Notes under the pieces: model-generated
What the model was told of the DNA's origin: nothing
Seen by the model: the letters and a program-made list of their open reading frames with translations, nothing else
Databases searched by the model: none
Source of the DNA: Physcomitrium patens
Taxonomy: Eukaryota > Streptophyta > Bryopsida > Funariales > Funariaceae
Direction: 5' to 3'
Length of the DNA: 64,000 nucleotides
Assembly (NCBI RefSeq): GCF_000002425.4
Contig: NC_037255.1
Location: 12,505,329 to 12,569,328 of the forward strand
Translations under genes and position numbers: made by a program
In this document: one piece after another, positions 31,902 to 44,515 of the stretch
Numbering within the stretch: position 1 is the stretch's first letter
How the letters are laid out: the number at the start of each line of letters is the position of its first letter

Positions 31902-33246
31902 TGTCGTATTACATGCTAACTTGCTTGAGAACGCGCCGGGTGTCTGGCTGTAGGAGGTAGTATGGTGTTTCACTAGTACGCAAGCAGTCTATTGTGTTCT
32001 TGACTATCCAAATACAATCTATATCGGATTGCAATGTGAAAGCTTAATTTCAATATAAAATACCTAGAGACCCTATATAACTTCAATCTCTTTTGTTATT
32101 TTTATTTTATTTTATTTATTTTATATTTTTTATTTTATCTTTATCGTTAATTACCTTAATCTTAGACCGTGAACTTCGGCAAGCTGTGATCCTCAATCTA
32201 TACTTCCAACTTGTTGTGAAACATCTATTGCTAGTGTCTCTGCAAGCCCTTTCGAATGCTTAAGAAGTTCCAGTTCAACCCCGCTTATAGATTATGAGGC
32301 TATGCTGTAATCCGCACCGATGTCCCTTGGCCGCTTGTCGATACTCCTCTTATCCCTGTCGATAGGTCCCCAGTTATCACAGAAACCCTAAACATCCCCC
32401 GATTTGCCAAATCCCAAAACCTCTTTAAACTATTGGCAGATATCCTCTATCCATACAGTCAGATTAACACAACCACGTATGCATTCAGTATACTCAACCT
32501 TCTAGACAACTCTGAATTTCAACCACAGAAGTATCTCTCATTTCATCAATAATCAAGAGTACCAACCTTTTCTCTCTTTCGGAAAAAAAATCCAGTTTAC
32601 CAATATAACACTGACTTTCAGCAATGATTGCCTCAGTCTTTCCAAAATCCTATAAAGAAAAAAAATCTCCAACTCTCTGTCTTTTTCAGCGTGAAGCTAG
32701 CTCTTCGATCCTTAAAACCTTGATTCTTTCCTTTAATCTGAGAAGATTCTATTCTTCTACCTTGGATTCCCTAAATTGGAAGAGCGGATGGAGCTTTCTC
32801 CCCCCCATTTTTGCCTTTAAGAAATCCTTTTACCGAAAGGATGTTCCTGGAACAGTACAAAGAATCGGAACAACCTGAAATAGAGTCGAAGCCCATAATC
32901 GGACCACATTGGGTTGCCTAACCAACTTAGGTCTGATATTAGGTAAGAGGCCCGTAATAGGACCTGGATTTGAGGTCTTCTGAAATTGGATCCAATTGGC
33001 TCTTCGAACCAAGCTCATCCATCATTGAATTGGTCCTTTCTCTTTCTGCTGACTCCCGTTATTGAAATCGAATGGAGCATTTCGTTATTGGTGAGTATGC
33101 CCCGGCTGATTGTAACAGGATGACTGAACCTGGCCTCTCAGTATTTGCACTGGAATCGGCCACCGCTTCTAATACCCAAGGCGACTAAATATTAATAAGT
33201 CTTCTTCATTTATATTTTCATCATATAGACGTGTTACAACATGACA
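31902..33246 (-). repeat. E5 5' LTR
   Basis: 1345 bp, complete. Contains a TTTTATTTTATTTATTTTAT tract at about 32100-32140 and CCCCCC-rich parts. Aligns with the broken left LTR and the solo LTR. Confidence 0.87.
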
Positions 33247-36200
33247 ACGTGGAATACTGGATGGATTTTTATTGATTTCGATAGATGTACATGATATGTA
33301 ATTGGATTGATTTGTGCAGAAATAGAAAATGGTTCAAGCCTTTGATAGTCCAACTTGTCACAAAGTAGCCATACCTTATCACCCAAGTCGAATGGTAGTT
33401 GTTCCTTTCGATAGACATCCGCATTGATCTTTTATTGTTCTTGAGCCTCTTTTAATTGCGCCTTCATCGTTGTAGGTAGCTCTGACAAATGAATCACCAA
33501 ATCTCTTGCAGCAGGATTATCAACTTTTGAAAAGTCAAAAGTATCAAGTTGTGGATGATAACCATAATTAGCAAAGAAAGGTGTTTGTTTTGTAGAAGAA
33601 TATACTATGTTATTGTAAGCAAACTCTGCCAATAGTAAAAGAGTTGTCCAATCATCTTATTAGTAGATAATGATACATCTTAAATATTGCTCCAAAACTT
33701 GATTAACACACTTTATTTATCCATCAGTTTGGGGATGGAATGTTGAAGATAGTTTTATATCCACTTTTAGAATCTTAAAAAGAATCTACCAAAATCTTGA
33801 TACAAATTGAGTTCTCCTATCTGATATAATATCCTTGGATAATCCATGATAGCGATAGATATTGTCAAGAAAGAGCTTAGCTGTTTCTTCACCTGTGATA
33901 GATTTTGTACATGGTACAAAATGTGCCATCTCGATAAAACCATCTACTATCACGAATATAGAGTCATAAGAACCTGAGATTGGAAGATCCGTGATGAAGT
34001 CCATAGAAACAGAAGACCATGGTTGTTTTGGAATGGATAATGGCTGAAGAAATCCAAAAGGTCGATGACGAGGAGTTTTTGATCTTGAGCAAACATCACA
34101 TGATTGTACAAAATCTTTGACTGCCTTCCATATTTGAGGCCACCAAAAATTCCTAGATATCAGCTCCAAAGTCTTATTGTATCCAAAATATCCTGTTGTT
34201 AGGAAGTCGTGACGAGCTTGAAGAATACGTAAATGTACTTCTTCTTTTGGAACATATAGGCGTCCTTCAAAATAGAGTAGATTGTTCTTGAATTCAAATT
34301 TAGAGGGATCATGAGATTTAGAAGAATTAGTCTTGATATCATGAATCAGAGGATCTGAAGACATACTTAACTGGACTTGCTTGAAAAAAGTTAAATCAAC
34401 AGTCAATGTTGATTTTATTGCTCGAAGATGAAATTACTATAGCTTTTAGAGAACCATTCTTTGTTATTCAAAAGCTGCATGTCTTTCTTTTAGTACAAGG
34501 TAAGAATATCTAGATAAGGCATCGGACAAACCTTGTTGTTTTTTTAGTGGATAAGGGATGATGAACTCGAATCTTGATAAAGACATGCTCCAACGAGCTT
34601 GACGATAATTTAATACATGTGCTAACATGAAATACTCGAGGTTCTTGTGATATATATATACCTTGACTAGACTTGAAGCGCCTTCTAGATAATGATGCCA
34701 TTCTTAAAAAGAATCTACAATTACAAGAAGTTCTTTGTCATAGATTTCATAATTGATTTCTACTGCTGAGAATTTTCTTGAATGAAAGGCTATTGAATGA
34801 AGTTTGTCATCTGTTCCCATTTGTGATAAAACTGCACTCAGAGCAAAGTCTGATGCATCTGTTTCTATAGAAAACACTTTGAAAAAATCAACATGATACA
34901 AGATTGGTGTAGAAACAAACACTATCTTGAAAGATTCAAAAGCAACTTCCACTTCTTGATTCCATTGGAGTTTGTCTTTACAAGTCAAATGTGTAAGTAG
35001 AGCTACAACTCCAGAGAAGTCTTTGATGAAGATCTGATAGTAGTTGGCAAATCCCAAAAAACATTAGACATTTCTTACTGTTTTTGGGATCTTCCAATCT
35101 ATAATAGTTTGAACTTTCTTAGGATCTATCATAAGTTCATCATTTGAAATGATGTAACCTAAGAAATTGACTTGAGTAGTGTGGAATACACACTTTTCTA
35201 TCTTGGCATAGAGTCCTGCATCTCTTAATTTTTGTAACACACGATGAACATGAAGTTCATATTCTTCTGGATTCTTAGAATAGATCAAGATGTCGTCTAG
35301 ATAACAGACCACAACATCATCCAAAAACTCTCAAAAAAAATCATTCATTAGATGTTGAAAAGCTGTTGGTATATTTGTAAGTCTAAAAGGTATGACGTTG
35401 TATTCAAAATGTCTATACCTAGTTCAAAACGCAGTCTTCCATTCATCTCCTTCTTTGATGCATACTAGATTGTATGCTCCTCAAAGATCTATTTTTGTAT
35501 AGATCTTAGCTTGATTCAGCTGATCAAGAAGTCCAGATATTCAAAGTAGTAGATACTTGTTTTTGATGGTAATCTTGCTGAGTCCTTGATAATCAATACA
35601 CATCCGCAATGATCCATCTTTTTTCTTCACAAATAGAATTGGAGCTTCTATCGGAGATTTAGAATGGCGTATGAAATTCTTGGCTAGATTTTCTTCAATA
35701 TACTCCTTGAGTTCCATCAACTCATTTTGTGATAAACTATAGATTGGTCCGAATGGCGGTTGTGGACCTTCTTGAAGGTCAATTGGGCAATCATAGGGAC
35801 GATGTTTCAAGAGTGTATTTGTATTCTTTTTTTCAAATATATCTTAATATTCTTCATATTGGCTTAGAATGCCACGTGAAGTCTTTGCACTAATAGAAAC
35901 GGGTGTGGTATAGATAATATATGGTGATTCTTTCATAGCAGCATGCAAGAAAGCTTTTGCATCTATAAACACGGATTTAATTGAACTAGACTTATGACTC
36001 TCTACTTGATTAACTACACAATTAGTTATACTTTTAGAGAAAATAAGAGTTCAGAAAATCCAATCTATTTGAGGGTTGTATTTTTCTAACCACGATAAAC
36101 CTAAATTGACTGGATTAGAAGGAGATCTAATGATATTAAATACTACAAAGCTATTATGACTATTGATTATTACTTCTATAGGAAGAGTTTCATCAGTAAT

Positions 36201-36454
36201 ATCTCCAAAAGGCAATGGACGACCATTTATGACTTCTACATGAATAGGTTTAGTTTTCTTTACTAAAAATATGCTATATCTTTTAATAAATTCTTCATCT
36301 ATGAAACATGCTGAGGCTCCTAAATCTAACAAGGCAGAGGCTTTGTAATGTTAAGGTCCTAAAATAACATTTAATGTAAAACAAAGAGAAGGCTCTGAGA
36401 AGAGAATAGGACCTTTACTAAATGTTGTGCAAGGTTCCAGCTGCATGGTCCCTA
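33247..36454 (-). pseudogene. pol: E4 pol, decayed
   Basis: E4 resumes at the integrase end (H-V-S-L equivalent of E1 6115). Segments in order on the - strand: protease 36332-36051 (D-L-G in place of D-S-G, C-to-T), RT 35810-35064 ([13 protein letters not shown] and [10 protein letters not shown]), RNase H 35057-34704 (E-T-D-A-S-D-F), integrase zinc and core 34406-33786 (SMDFITD, I-S-D-R-R-T-Q-F) and 33632-33432. Joined by multiple stops and frameshifts. Orientation and order match E1. Confidence 0.85.
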
Positions 36455-37459
36455 TTGTAGCTCGACAAACTTGTTTTATGACATATTATCTTCTTTTATA
36501 GCCATACTCCTCATTTTGTGGTTGCGTCATTTTTTTGGATAATATTGAGCAATGTATTTTAATTTTCCAGAATTTAAATATAATCCTTCTTGATAATGAC
36601 GAGTCTTTTCTTGCTCAGTAAGAGGTTTGAAACGTACTGCATCAATTTACATATCCTCTACTTTCAAATGTATGTGTTGAAGAGGTATTGGTGTTGCCAT
36701 TGAATTACAGTAACGTTGAGGTCCACTTGTACGATTCTTAAATCAAAATTCAAAAAGGTGATTGTCGCACTTCACAGCGAAGTCAATTGCTTGACTCAAT
36801 GTTTGAGGATCAGGTAAGTTGAACATTAATTTTTTTACCTTATATTGTAATCCGTAGAGAAATTGGCTAATAAGTGCAACATCATCCTACTTGATATCAG
36901 TTGTAAGTTGTCAAAATTTTGAAGCATACAACATTACTGATCGATTGCCTTGTTGTAAAATATGGATCTTATTGGTTGCAACACGAATTGCATCATGTTC
37001 TCCATACATGGATCGAAACTCTGTCAAAAAAGCCTCTAGATTATCTAATATTGGATCTCGTCATTCAAGTAAAGATGAAAACCATGATAAGGCTGAACCT
37101 AAAAGAAGCGTACCAATGAATCTAACTTGCAATCCTGGAGTTGGATAGCTTTGGAATTGAAGTTCAATCACAAGTTGTACTTGATTGATAAATCCTAGAA
37201 ACTTGGATTTGGTGCCATCAAACTTCTCGGGTAGGATAATTCTTGGTTCTCTAACAGTGGAAGGGCGTTTTACCATAGGAAAAAAGATAGGATTTGGTGT
37301 AGATGTTGAAGCAGCTCCAACCATTTCTATATCTTCACTTCTTGCCAATCTTGTTGCTCCTTATGGTGGTAAATTGAGTTGATGCATTGCAAGCATTAAC
37401 TCCTTCAATTGCTCTTACATTTGTGCTATTGCACTCTTCATTTTAATAAGTTCTGCCAT
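36452..37459 (-). pseudogene. gag: E4 gag
   Basis: 1008 bases from ATG 37459 to TAG 36452, the same length as the E3 gag, with several stops. K-F-D-G-T-K-S-K-F and F-I-G-T-L-L-L-G-S-A-L-S-W-F are readable; the zinc knuckle is degraded. The frameshift heptamer equivalent reads A-TAA-AAC. Confidence 0.82.
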
Positions 37460-37543
37460 GATAACACTTAGAAAAGAGAAGATGTCTAATATCGCTCAAG
37501 ACAAATAGAAGAGAGGACTTGAGAACAAAGAAAATACTAAGGA

Positions 37544-37651
37544 CAATATCAATTTAGAAGAGGGTAATCCGCAACTTCTAATATGCTTATATCTTATTAA
37601 GAAAAAGAGGTAATCCATTCTTAATCAAGATTAGACAAAGCTTTGATATTG
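37544..37651 (-). ncRNA. E4 structured leader unit
   Basis: 108 nt as in E1 and E3. Closing stem CAATATCAA/TTGATATTG: compared with E1 the G-C pair has become A-T on both arms. Both GGATTAC boxes kept. Confidence 0.65.
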
Positions 37652-37671
37652 TAGGTATACTCTTGTCAATC

Positions 37672-38232
37672 TATCGAGGACAAGAACTCTATGAAAAAGG
37701 AATTCAGACAAGTGAGTCTTCACTCAAAGAAAAGTAAAAAAATATAAATAAACAAGTATGTATATTGAAAGAGAAACTGGAATGGCTATTGCCAAAAGAC
37801 AAAGAAACTAGAGACCCTTGAAACTAGACTGGAAGCAAGAAAAGAATTGATAAGAGTGAAGAAGGCTTTACTCTTGTCTCTATATATACTATCTTACTAG
37901 GGGCTACGTGGCGATGTTCTATAGGACCTCCAATAAGTGTTGACTTTGTAAGACACATGCTTTGACTTACAAGGCAAGTTTTTCTACGTGTAGGCCACAT
38001 TGTTAGCTTGATGTTCAAGCTAACAACATGTGTGACACATGGCTAATTTGTTGACCACGTTTCTAATCCAAAAAGTCAATTAAAGTTACCTATAAAGTCA
38101 AAGAAGCATCTATAAAGCTTCTAGGAAGCTTCCATACTAAATACTATAGATTTAACTCACTTTTATCTACTTTTACTTACTTCTACCTATTCATATATGT
38201 AATTACTGGCTTATATGAATATGTCCATGATA
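37672..38232 (-). repeat. E4 5' LTR with promoter
   Basis: 561 bp. TATA box 37881-37888 (- strand); primer-like segment 37848-37858; the binding site TTGACAAGAGT is at 37659-37669, two bases outside the LTR, with one mismatch to the primer. Confidence 0.88.
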
Positions 38233-38560
38233 TAAAGATATATAAGGTTTTAAGATACTTTATCATATATTTGGGTGTTTTCTTGATACTTGGGCTTATG
38301 TTTTGATGTAATTGTCCAAAAAAGAAAAATATTATATATATAAATTTGGTATTTTTATATCTTAGACTTGATTGAGTATTCAGTTGTAGTTAGAAACCCA
38401 ATGCTTTCTTCAAGCAAAATCTCTCTATCTCGATAGCGTAACTCAATAATATTCCTAGGACGTAGGTATTTATTCAACCTAAATTAATACCGTAATCTGA
38501 GAAGTTCCAATAGCTATCTTATAAATTAAAGGATCTTTTCATAGACGGATATTCTGATAA
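38233..38560 (+). repeat. Repeat F, right part
   Basis: Non-coding sequence between the E4 right flank and the E6 pre-protease region. It ends in a stretch with CTCGATAGCG and CCTAGGACGTAG of LTR-like style. Assigned to F by position only; no second copy confirms it. Confidence 0.4.
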
Positions 38561-38629
38561 TATTTATTTAGCTATTTCACATTTAAATTCTATAAAAAAA
38601 GATATATTATCTTAAGAGATTAAATTAAA

Positions 38630-39110
38630 ATCCATGAAAAAGAATAGGACTTTAGAAATCACTACCAATATGGAAGCATATGATATTTTGAAAGATTTGG
38701 ATGTAATTCAACCTTCTATTATATGAAGAAACTTTTGGCAATAGCCTTGGAATGTTATTTTACATTAAATTCTTCATTAATAATATGTAGATTTCGTAAT
38801 AGAAAAATTCATGAAATTAGTTTAAATCTTGATTTGGGAGCACCAACTATTGATTCATCTATTGATGGTGTTCTTATTTCCAAAGTTCAAATGGATGGTG
38901 GCTCTAGTATGAATCTAATGAATGCTGATTCAATAGAGGATTTGGACTTAAAACAATTATTAACCATGACATTGTTATTAAGAATGCCAAATCATAGTCA
39001 TGTGAAACTAATGGATATACTACGCAGTATTGCCACTATAATCACTAGAATCTTATATATAATTGATTATATTATTTTTTGATTATAGACTTCTATATTA
39101 TCTTATCCAA
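38630..39110 (+). pseudogene. pol: E6 pre-protease and protease
   Basis: Reads T-L-E-I-T-T-N-M-E-A-Y-D-I-L-K-D-L, then V-Q-M-D-G-G-S-S-M-N-L-M-N (active site of the D-G-G-S type seen in Athila/Tat-like proteases), and I-A-T-I-I-T..Y-I-I-D-Y-I-I-F. It follows repeat F, which separates it from gag. One stop (TGA, 38727) breaks the frame. Confidence 0.75.
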
Positions 39111-39329
39111 TCTTATGAGGTCGACCATAGCTATATCAAGCCAAAGCTAAGAATGATTGGGGCCGTAGAATGTTGATTATTGGGAAAAGAAAAGACAAGA
39201 TTGTGTTACAAATGTATCCAGTTCAATATCATAGGAAGTCTCAAATTCTAAGTTTAGAGGTAATATCTGATGATGAGAATCAATCTGAAGTGAAATATGA
39301 TGAAGTTACCAATACAATGCAAGTTGGTG

Positions 39330-41000
39330 ATCATCCACTTTATCTGTAGAAGTAAGACATGTTATACCAATATAGAGGTCCTGAAAAATATTTAGTATAT
39401 CTGAAAGATACAACAAGCTTTGATCATGCTATTGTCAATTGGATGAATAATTTAGCATTTAATAAAGTCAATATATTCAAATCAAAATTGAATAGTTCTA
39501 ATTTATCAGATTATATGAGAGATTATAAGCCAAAGAAAAAAATCAAATCAGATATTATCGAGGAACTTGTGTGCCAATCCGTCAACTTAAGCACTAATAA
39601 AATATCAAAGGTTATCAAAGTATACAATGAAATTATGGATATTGAGTTGGAAAACATAAAGGCTTTCTTCTTACATCATAAATCTTCATTTACATGGTCA
39701 TGTGTGGATTTAAAAGGCATTCCTGGTAAAGTTTGTAAGCATCAAATTATTTTCGAGGAGAATGCTACACTATTTCATTTAAGACAATATGGACTCAATC
39801 CAAAATATTTTCATATGGTGAAAGAAAAATTAAACAAACTTCTTGATGTAGATTTTATTTATCCAATTTCATATAATGAATGGATTTCACACATTTTAAT
39901 AGTGCCAAAGAAGAATGAAAAAATCCAAATTTGTCAAGATTTCCTTATATTAAATGTGTCTATCAAGAAGGATTATTTTTCTTTCCTTTTTACAAATAGT
40001 ATTCTGGATGTGATAGCCGAGCATGAATGTTATTCTTTTTTGGATGGATTTTTGGGTTACAATGAAGTTAAAATTACAAAAGAAGACCAATTAAAGACTA
40101 CTTTTATTATGGATTGAGGGACATTTGCTTATAAAATTATGCCATTTGGGTTATGTAATGCCCCAATCACTTTTTAAAAAATAATGTTGTAAGCTTTTCA
40201 AGATTATTTATGATATTTGTTGGAGATATTTTTAGATGATTTTTATACATTTAATAGGAAGGCCGATTATTTGGAATGTCTTGGTAAGTGTTTAGATTGC
40301 TATGGCTATTATGGGATCTCATTAAATTCAAAGAAATATCAATTTGAGATACTATCAGGAAAATTATTGGAACACATCGTCTCATTGGCTCGTATTACTA
40401 TTGATCTAGATAAAGTTACTTCTATATTGGCTTTACCAAAGCTTGAAATAATGTTAGGTGTTTGTAGTTTTGTCGGCCATGTCAATTATTATTAACGATT
40501 TATTCATTCATTTGCGGTCATATGTCAACCTTTAATTAATTTCTTGCAGAAATCTATGTTAGATGGATCTAGTCCAATTTGGACTGAAGAATATATAATT
40601 GCATTCAAGGAATTAAAACAAAAATTGGTGTCTTCACTAGTATTGATTGTACCTTATTGGACGAAACTTTTTCATGTTTATATTGATACATCCAATGTTG
40701 CTATAGGATCCATGTTGAGTCAAAAAGATGAAAAGAATTTGAATCATCTAATATATTATACTAATCAATAATTGATTGCAATTAAATGAAATTATACTAT
40801 GATTGAATGAGAAGCTTTAAGAATGACTTATTTTGTTCAAAATTTTTGGCATTATTTGCTTGGTTATGACTTTGTGTTTCATGTTGATCACGATGCTCTT
40901 AAATATATGAATAATAAACCTCAATTGAATGGATACATTGCTTGATGGATATAACTACTTGAAGAATTTAACTTTATTATCAATGTCAGATCAAAAAAAA
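39330..41000 (+). pseudogene. pol: E6 reverse transcriptase and RNase H
   Basis: 252 codons are open from 39359 with a pre-RT linker (F-T-W-S-C-V-D-L-K-G-I-P), L-L-D-V-D-F-I-Y-P-I, V-P-K-K-N-E-K-I-Q-I-C-Q-D-F and S-F-L-D-G-F-L-G-Y-N. Then P-F-G-L-C-N-A-P at 40141, the catalytic F-L-D-D-F at 40226, K-Y-Q-F-E, and RNase H with Y-I-D-T-S-N-V-A-I-G-S-M-L at 40680. Tat/Athila wording. Several stops, mostly TAA/TAG/TGA by transition. Confidence 0.85.
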
Positions 41001-41009
41001 AACATGCCA

Positions 41010-42300
41010 ATACGGACCACATGTCCCATTTATTCAATATATTAGATAATGAGTCTATCAATGATATCCTACTTGATATAGAATTATTTGTCATCGATGT
41101 GATTTCACCGAAATATAAAGAATTGATTCAGTATCTCACATTTCAAACATTTCCACCTACTTATAGTGAGAAACTTAAGAAATGCATAATTTTTAAAAGT
41201 GTGCTGTATACAATGATTTATGACGCCTTACATAAGTAAGGGTGAGATGGAATTTTATATCATTTTATCTTTCAAAGTAAAGTGCATACCATATTAAAAT
41301 ATTTTTATTTGGATAGTTGTGGTAGACATTTTACTAGTAATAATACTGTTCATAAAACTTCAATGGTTAGTTATCTATGGCCAACAATGTTTTTGGATGC
41401 ATACTAATATGTCTAATGTTGTGATCCTTATCAATAAATTGATCCACCTTCTGGAATTTTTGCCATGCTATTGGTACCAATTTTGGCACAAGCACTATTT
41501 AAAAAATGGAATATTGATTTTGTAGGACCAATTGCTCCAACCTCACGTAATGGACAGAAAAGATATATTTTCATAGCGATTGATTAAGTAATAAATTGCG
41601 CTGAGGCAGTAGCAATAAAAATTAATAATACGAATGGAGTAGCTACATTTTTATATGAAAACATTATCACTCGATTTGAGTATCCCAAAGAATTGGTTAG
41701 TGATCGAGGCACCCATTTTATTAATTCTACAATTACAGCTTTAACGGAAAAATATGAGATCAAACATTAAAAAATAATTCTATATCACCTTCATGCCAAT
41801 GGATAGACTGAAAAGACCAACAATATTCTCTCCAAAATTTTAACTAAAACAATATCTAGTGTGGAAATGAATTAGAATATTAAGTTGTTTGCTATATTGT
41901 GGATGTATCATACTGCATATAAAATAACTATCAATTCTACACCATTCTAATTGGTGTACGGATAAGATGCAATATTACCAATTGAATTGGAAGTTGAGAG
42001 TTTGAAAATTGGGTTGAGTGAATGTCTTGGCAACAAGGAATCCTTCTAATTTTAATTTGTAGAATTAGAAAAATTGGATGAAGTTAAGGCTATGGCTCTT
42101 CTAACTATGGAAACTACACAACATCGACGAAAGAGTTATTATGATAGTAAATTATGTCCTAAAGTGTTTCTATCCAATAATCCAGTGCTTCTTTATAATA
42201 GTCAATTTAACAATTTTTTGAAAAAATTTCAAGTCCGTTGGCATGGATCATATGGTATAGTAGAAGGTTTTCTTAATAGTTCAATTTAATTGTAAGATTT
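41010..42300 (+). pseudogene. pol: E6 integrase
   Basis: Zinc-domain remnant at about 41280-41410 (H..H..Y-L-W-P). Core from 41510: I-D-F-V-G-P-I-A-P-T-S-R-N-G-Q-K-R-Y, F-L-Y-E-N-I-I-T-R-F, S-D-R-G-T-H-F-I-N-S-T. The third catalytic segment reads A-N-G-stop-T-E-K-T-N. C-terminal part 42074-42289 with Y-Y-D-S-K-L, V-L-L-Y-N-S and V-R-W-H-G. No chromodomain. Confidence 0.82.
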
Positions 42301-42889
42301 TATGGATACCTAATTTACTACACATATCAATGGAAACCAATGACAACTTTATTATATATAAAATCTGGGATGGATTTAAAAAATTAAAAAATAAAATTAA
42401 AAAATAAAAATAAAAAAACTTATTTATTAATGATAGATTGTCTTTAATCATAGGTGTATGATGAATAGTAAAGATGGCTGATGGTTAGTTTTGGATCCTA
42501 ATATTGACTAGTAAAGAAAATCAAAAGTGAAATTATGGTAAACAAGATTAAGGATTCTTGATCCATATCTCAAGTAAAAGATTAGAAGTGAGGCACATTA
42601 TAACAGTTCTCTTCAATATTTTGTACATTGTGGTTTAGAACATACCAACTAGGAATATACGGTTTACTTTAGTAAGCAAGAACTTAGTATTAATGTGAGC
42701 ATGGAGTGACAAGCAAGAATTTCATAATGTCAATAGAAAGAGTGAAAAGAACTACGGATAGAGAGGAAAGCTGCCATAATGTAAGAGCTAAGAGCAGTTT
42801 GAGGTTGCCATCTCTAGTGGTTCTTACCAATATAGATCCAATGAGGTTGAAATTCTGCTGGAATACAAAAAGATAGAGAGATTTTTGAA

Positions 42890-44439
42890 ATGTGTAGTTA
42901 TATCAATTTTTCCAATGGTTTGATGACTTGCCACCAATTAATGTAGAATAGTTGAAAGAATACATAATCAATTATGACTTAGAGGATAGTTCGAGTGTTG
43001 TCAAGGAGAGCATTATTGGAATCAATGAGACTACCTTATAAAAGGTACTGCACCTTCCAATTGGTGAGCTTGTGATGGGTGCTATAGTGTCCAATGATTT
43101 CAGACCAAGAAGCTATTTCAAAAGTGACATGTCATCATTTGAAAAGAATCAAGGTTGGCGAACGGCAAAGGTACATATATCAGAGCTTATGGAGTAGATA
43201 AGGTTTTGTTTAGAAGTAGTTAGGCTTAAATTGACATAACAAGTACATGTCCAAACGGCTATTGTTTGCTACAATAGGAACACTAGAAGGTATGGTGTTT
43301 AATTGGGCAGCTTTTATAGCAACTAGAATCCATGCAAAAATTGGAGCTAAGTAAAAGATGAAAAAATTTGTAACTTTGCTTTGCTCCAATTATATGTACT
43401 CCATGATTGCATATATAATGCATTAAATACCACCAATAAGAAAGAACAATATGCCCTCTATAATGCCTCAACAAAGTATTCAGAGTTTAATAGCACTGAC
43501 AGATAGTCTCCGGGTCGTAGTACATGAAATTGGAGAATCAAGTAACTCGTTGAGATGGGAGGCTACATTAGAGATTCTACTAGAGTGGATTTCAATTTAT
43601 TTGGCGATTGAGGTAGAGACTAAAGTTTCTATTTCAATAGATATAAATTAATTAGCGTTTCCACAACATAACATACCAAAAAGAATGAATCTCAAAGATG
43701 TCATATTTGCTCAGATTTCTCAATTACAGCTCATGATGAGTAAATTGGATGGAGAGGAAAATTTAAGGCAACAATTGAAGGCAAACAAGAAAGAGTTACT
43801 GGAGCAAAGCCACCGAATTAAGGAAGACGATTGAATTATCTAAGAAAATATGGAATCCAAGTTGCTATTGGAGCGTAGATTCGGGAAACAATAAGAAGTA
43901 TTGGAAAAAAAAAAGATTGCATTCAATGTATTATGAAAGGAAAAAGGCAAGACCTAATCCAGATTCACAATATCTCAATGTTGGAATGAGAAAAGGTAAA
44001 GTGTCAGTTGAAAATAGAACAAGAAAAGATAGCATTACTGGAACAGGATAAGCAAATATTAGATGACCAATATAGAATTGAAACAAAAAAGTTACCAAAA
44101 AAAATTGAAACCTTGAAGACTATAGTAACAAAATTGGAGGTTGATTTAGCCAATATTAATCACTCACAGATATCTATTCCACTTATTTTAACAATTGATA
44201 AATTAAAAGAGAAGATGAGTCAATAGTACCACCATTTGGAAGCAAAGGATGTTAGGATTGTACAGTTGGAGGCTCAAGTTCGTGAATTGGAAGCATATAA
44301 TGAAGACTTATTAGTCCAATTAATGAGAGAGCCAATGGAAATATTGAAGGAAGATGAAGACTTTTCATTAAAACTGGAATTAGTGAAACCACCTATGAAA
44401 AATGTTGAGATTGATCAATTGAGTGAACTAGAGGATTAA
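42890..44439 (+). pseudogene. E6 accessory ORF downstream of pol
   Basis: A long decayed frame after integrase and before the 3' LTR. First part (42904-43330) reads F-F-Q-W-F-D-D-L-P-P-I, E-S-I-I-G-I-N-E-T-T-L, W-R-T-A-K-V-H-I-S-E-L-M-E with TAG/TAA where CAG, CAA or TGG would fit. A shift to another frame gives 43451-43651 (L-R-W-E-A-T-L-E-I-L-L-E-W). The end (43685-44439) is a charged coiled coil (K-I-E-Q-E-K-I-A-L-L-E-Q-D-K, V-R-I-V-Q-L-E-A-Q-V-R-E-L). Tat-lineage elements are known to carry extra ORFs; I do not recognise this one. Possibly structural or host-interacting. Confidence 0.55.
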
Positions 44440-44515
44440 AAATCTTGTATGGATTCTATTAAAGAAGTTTTCTTTTACCAATTCTGTGTTTGCAAGGACA
44501 CAGTACAATGAAGAG

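Larger units (their letters stand above)
25553..33246 (-). mobile_element. E5: gypsy-type element lacking RNase H and integrase
   Basis: The right LTR (31902-33246, 1345 bp, TGTCG..TGACA) pairs with a left LTR broken by the inversion (25553-25956 reversed, 26151-26824). On the - strand: primer site, gag, protease, RT split by a solo LTR, then about 200 codons-equivalent to the purine tract at 26825-26836. No RNase H or integrase follows the RT, so it is a deletion derivative or non-autonomous type. It sits in the E4 integrase end, with E4 resuming at 33247. A target duplication near cacgt is blurred by mutation. Confidence 0.8.
24371..38232 (-). mobile_element. E4: older chromovirus of the E1 family carrying E5
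   Basis: LTRs 24371-24931 and 37672-38232, both 561 bp, clearly E1-like but more diverged from each other; outer bases TGTCAAGG/TATCGAGG and TGACA/TGATA. Flanks taagg and taaag suggest a 5-bp target duplication with one change. Order on the - strand: 5' LTR, self-priming site, leader, gag, pol, accessory ORF, 3' LTR. E5 splits the integrase C-terminus. Many stops and indels. Confidence 0.88.
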
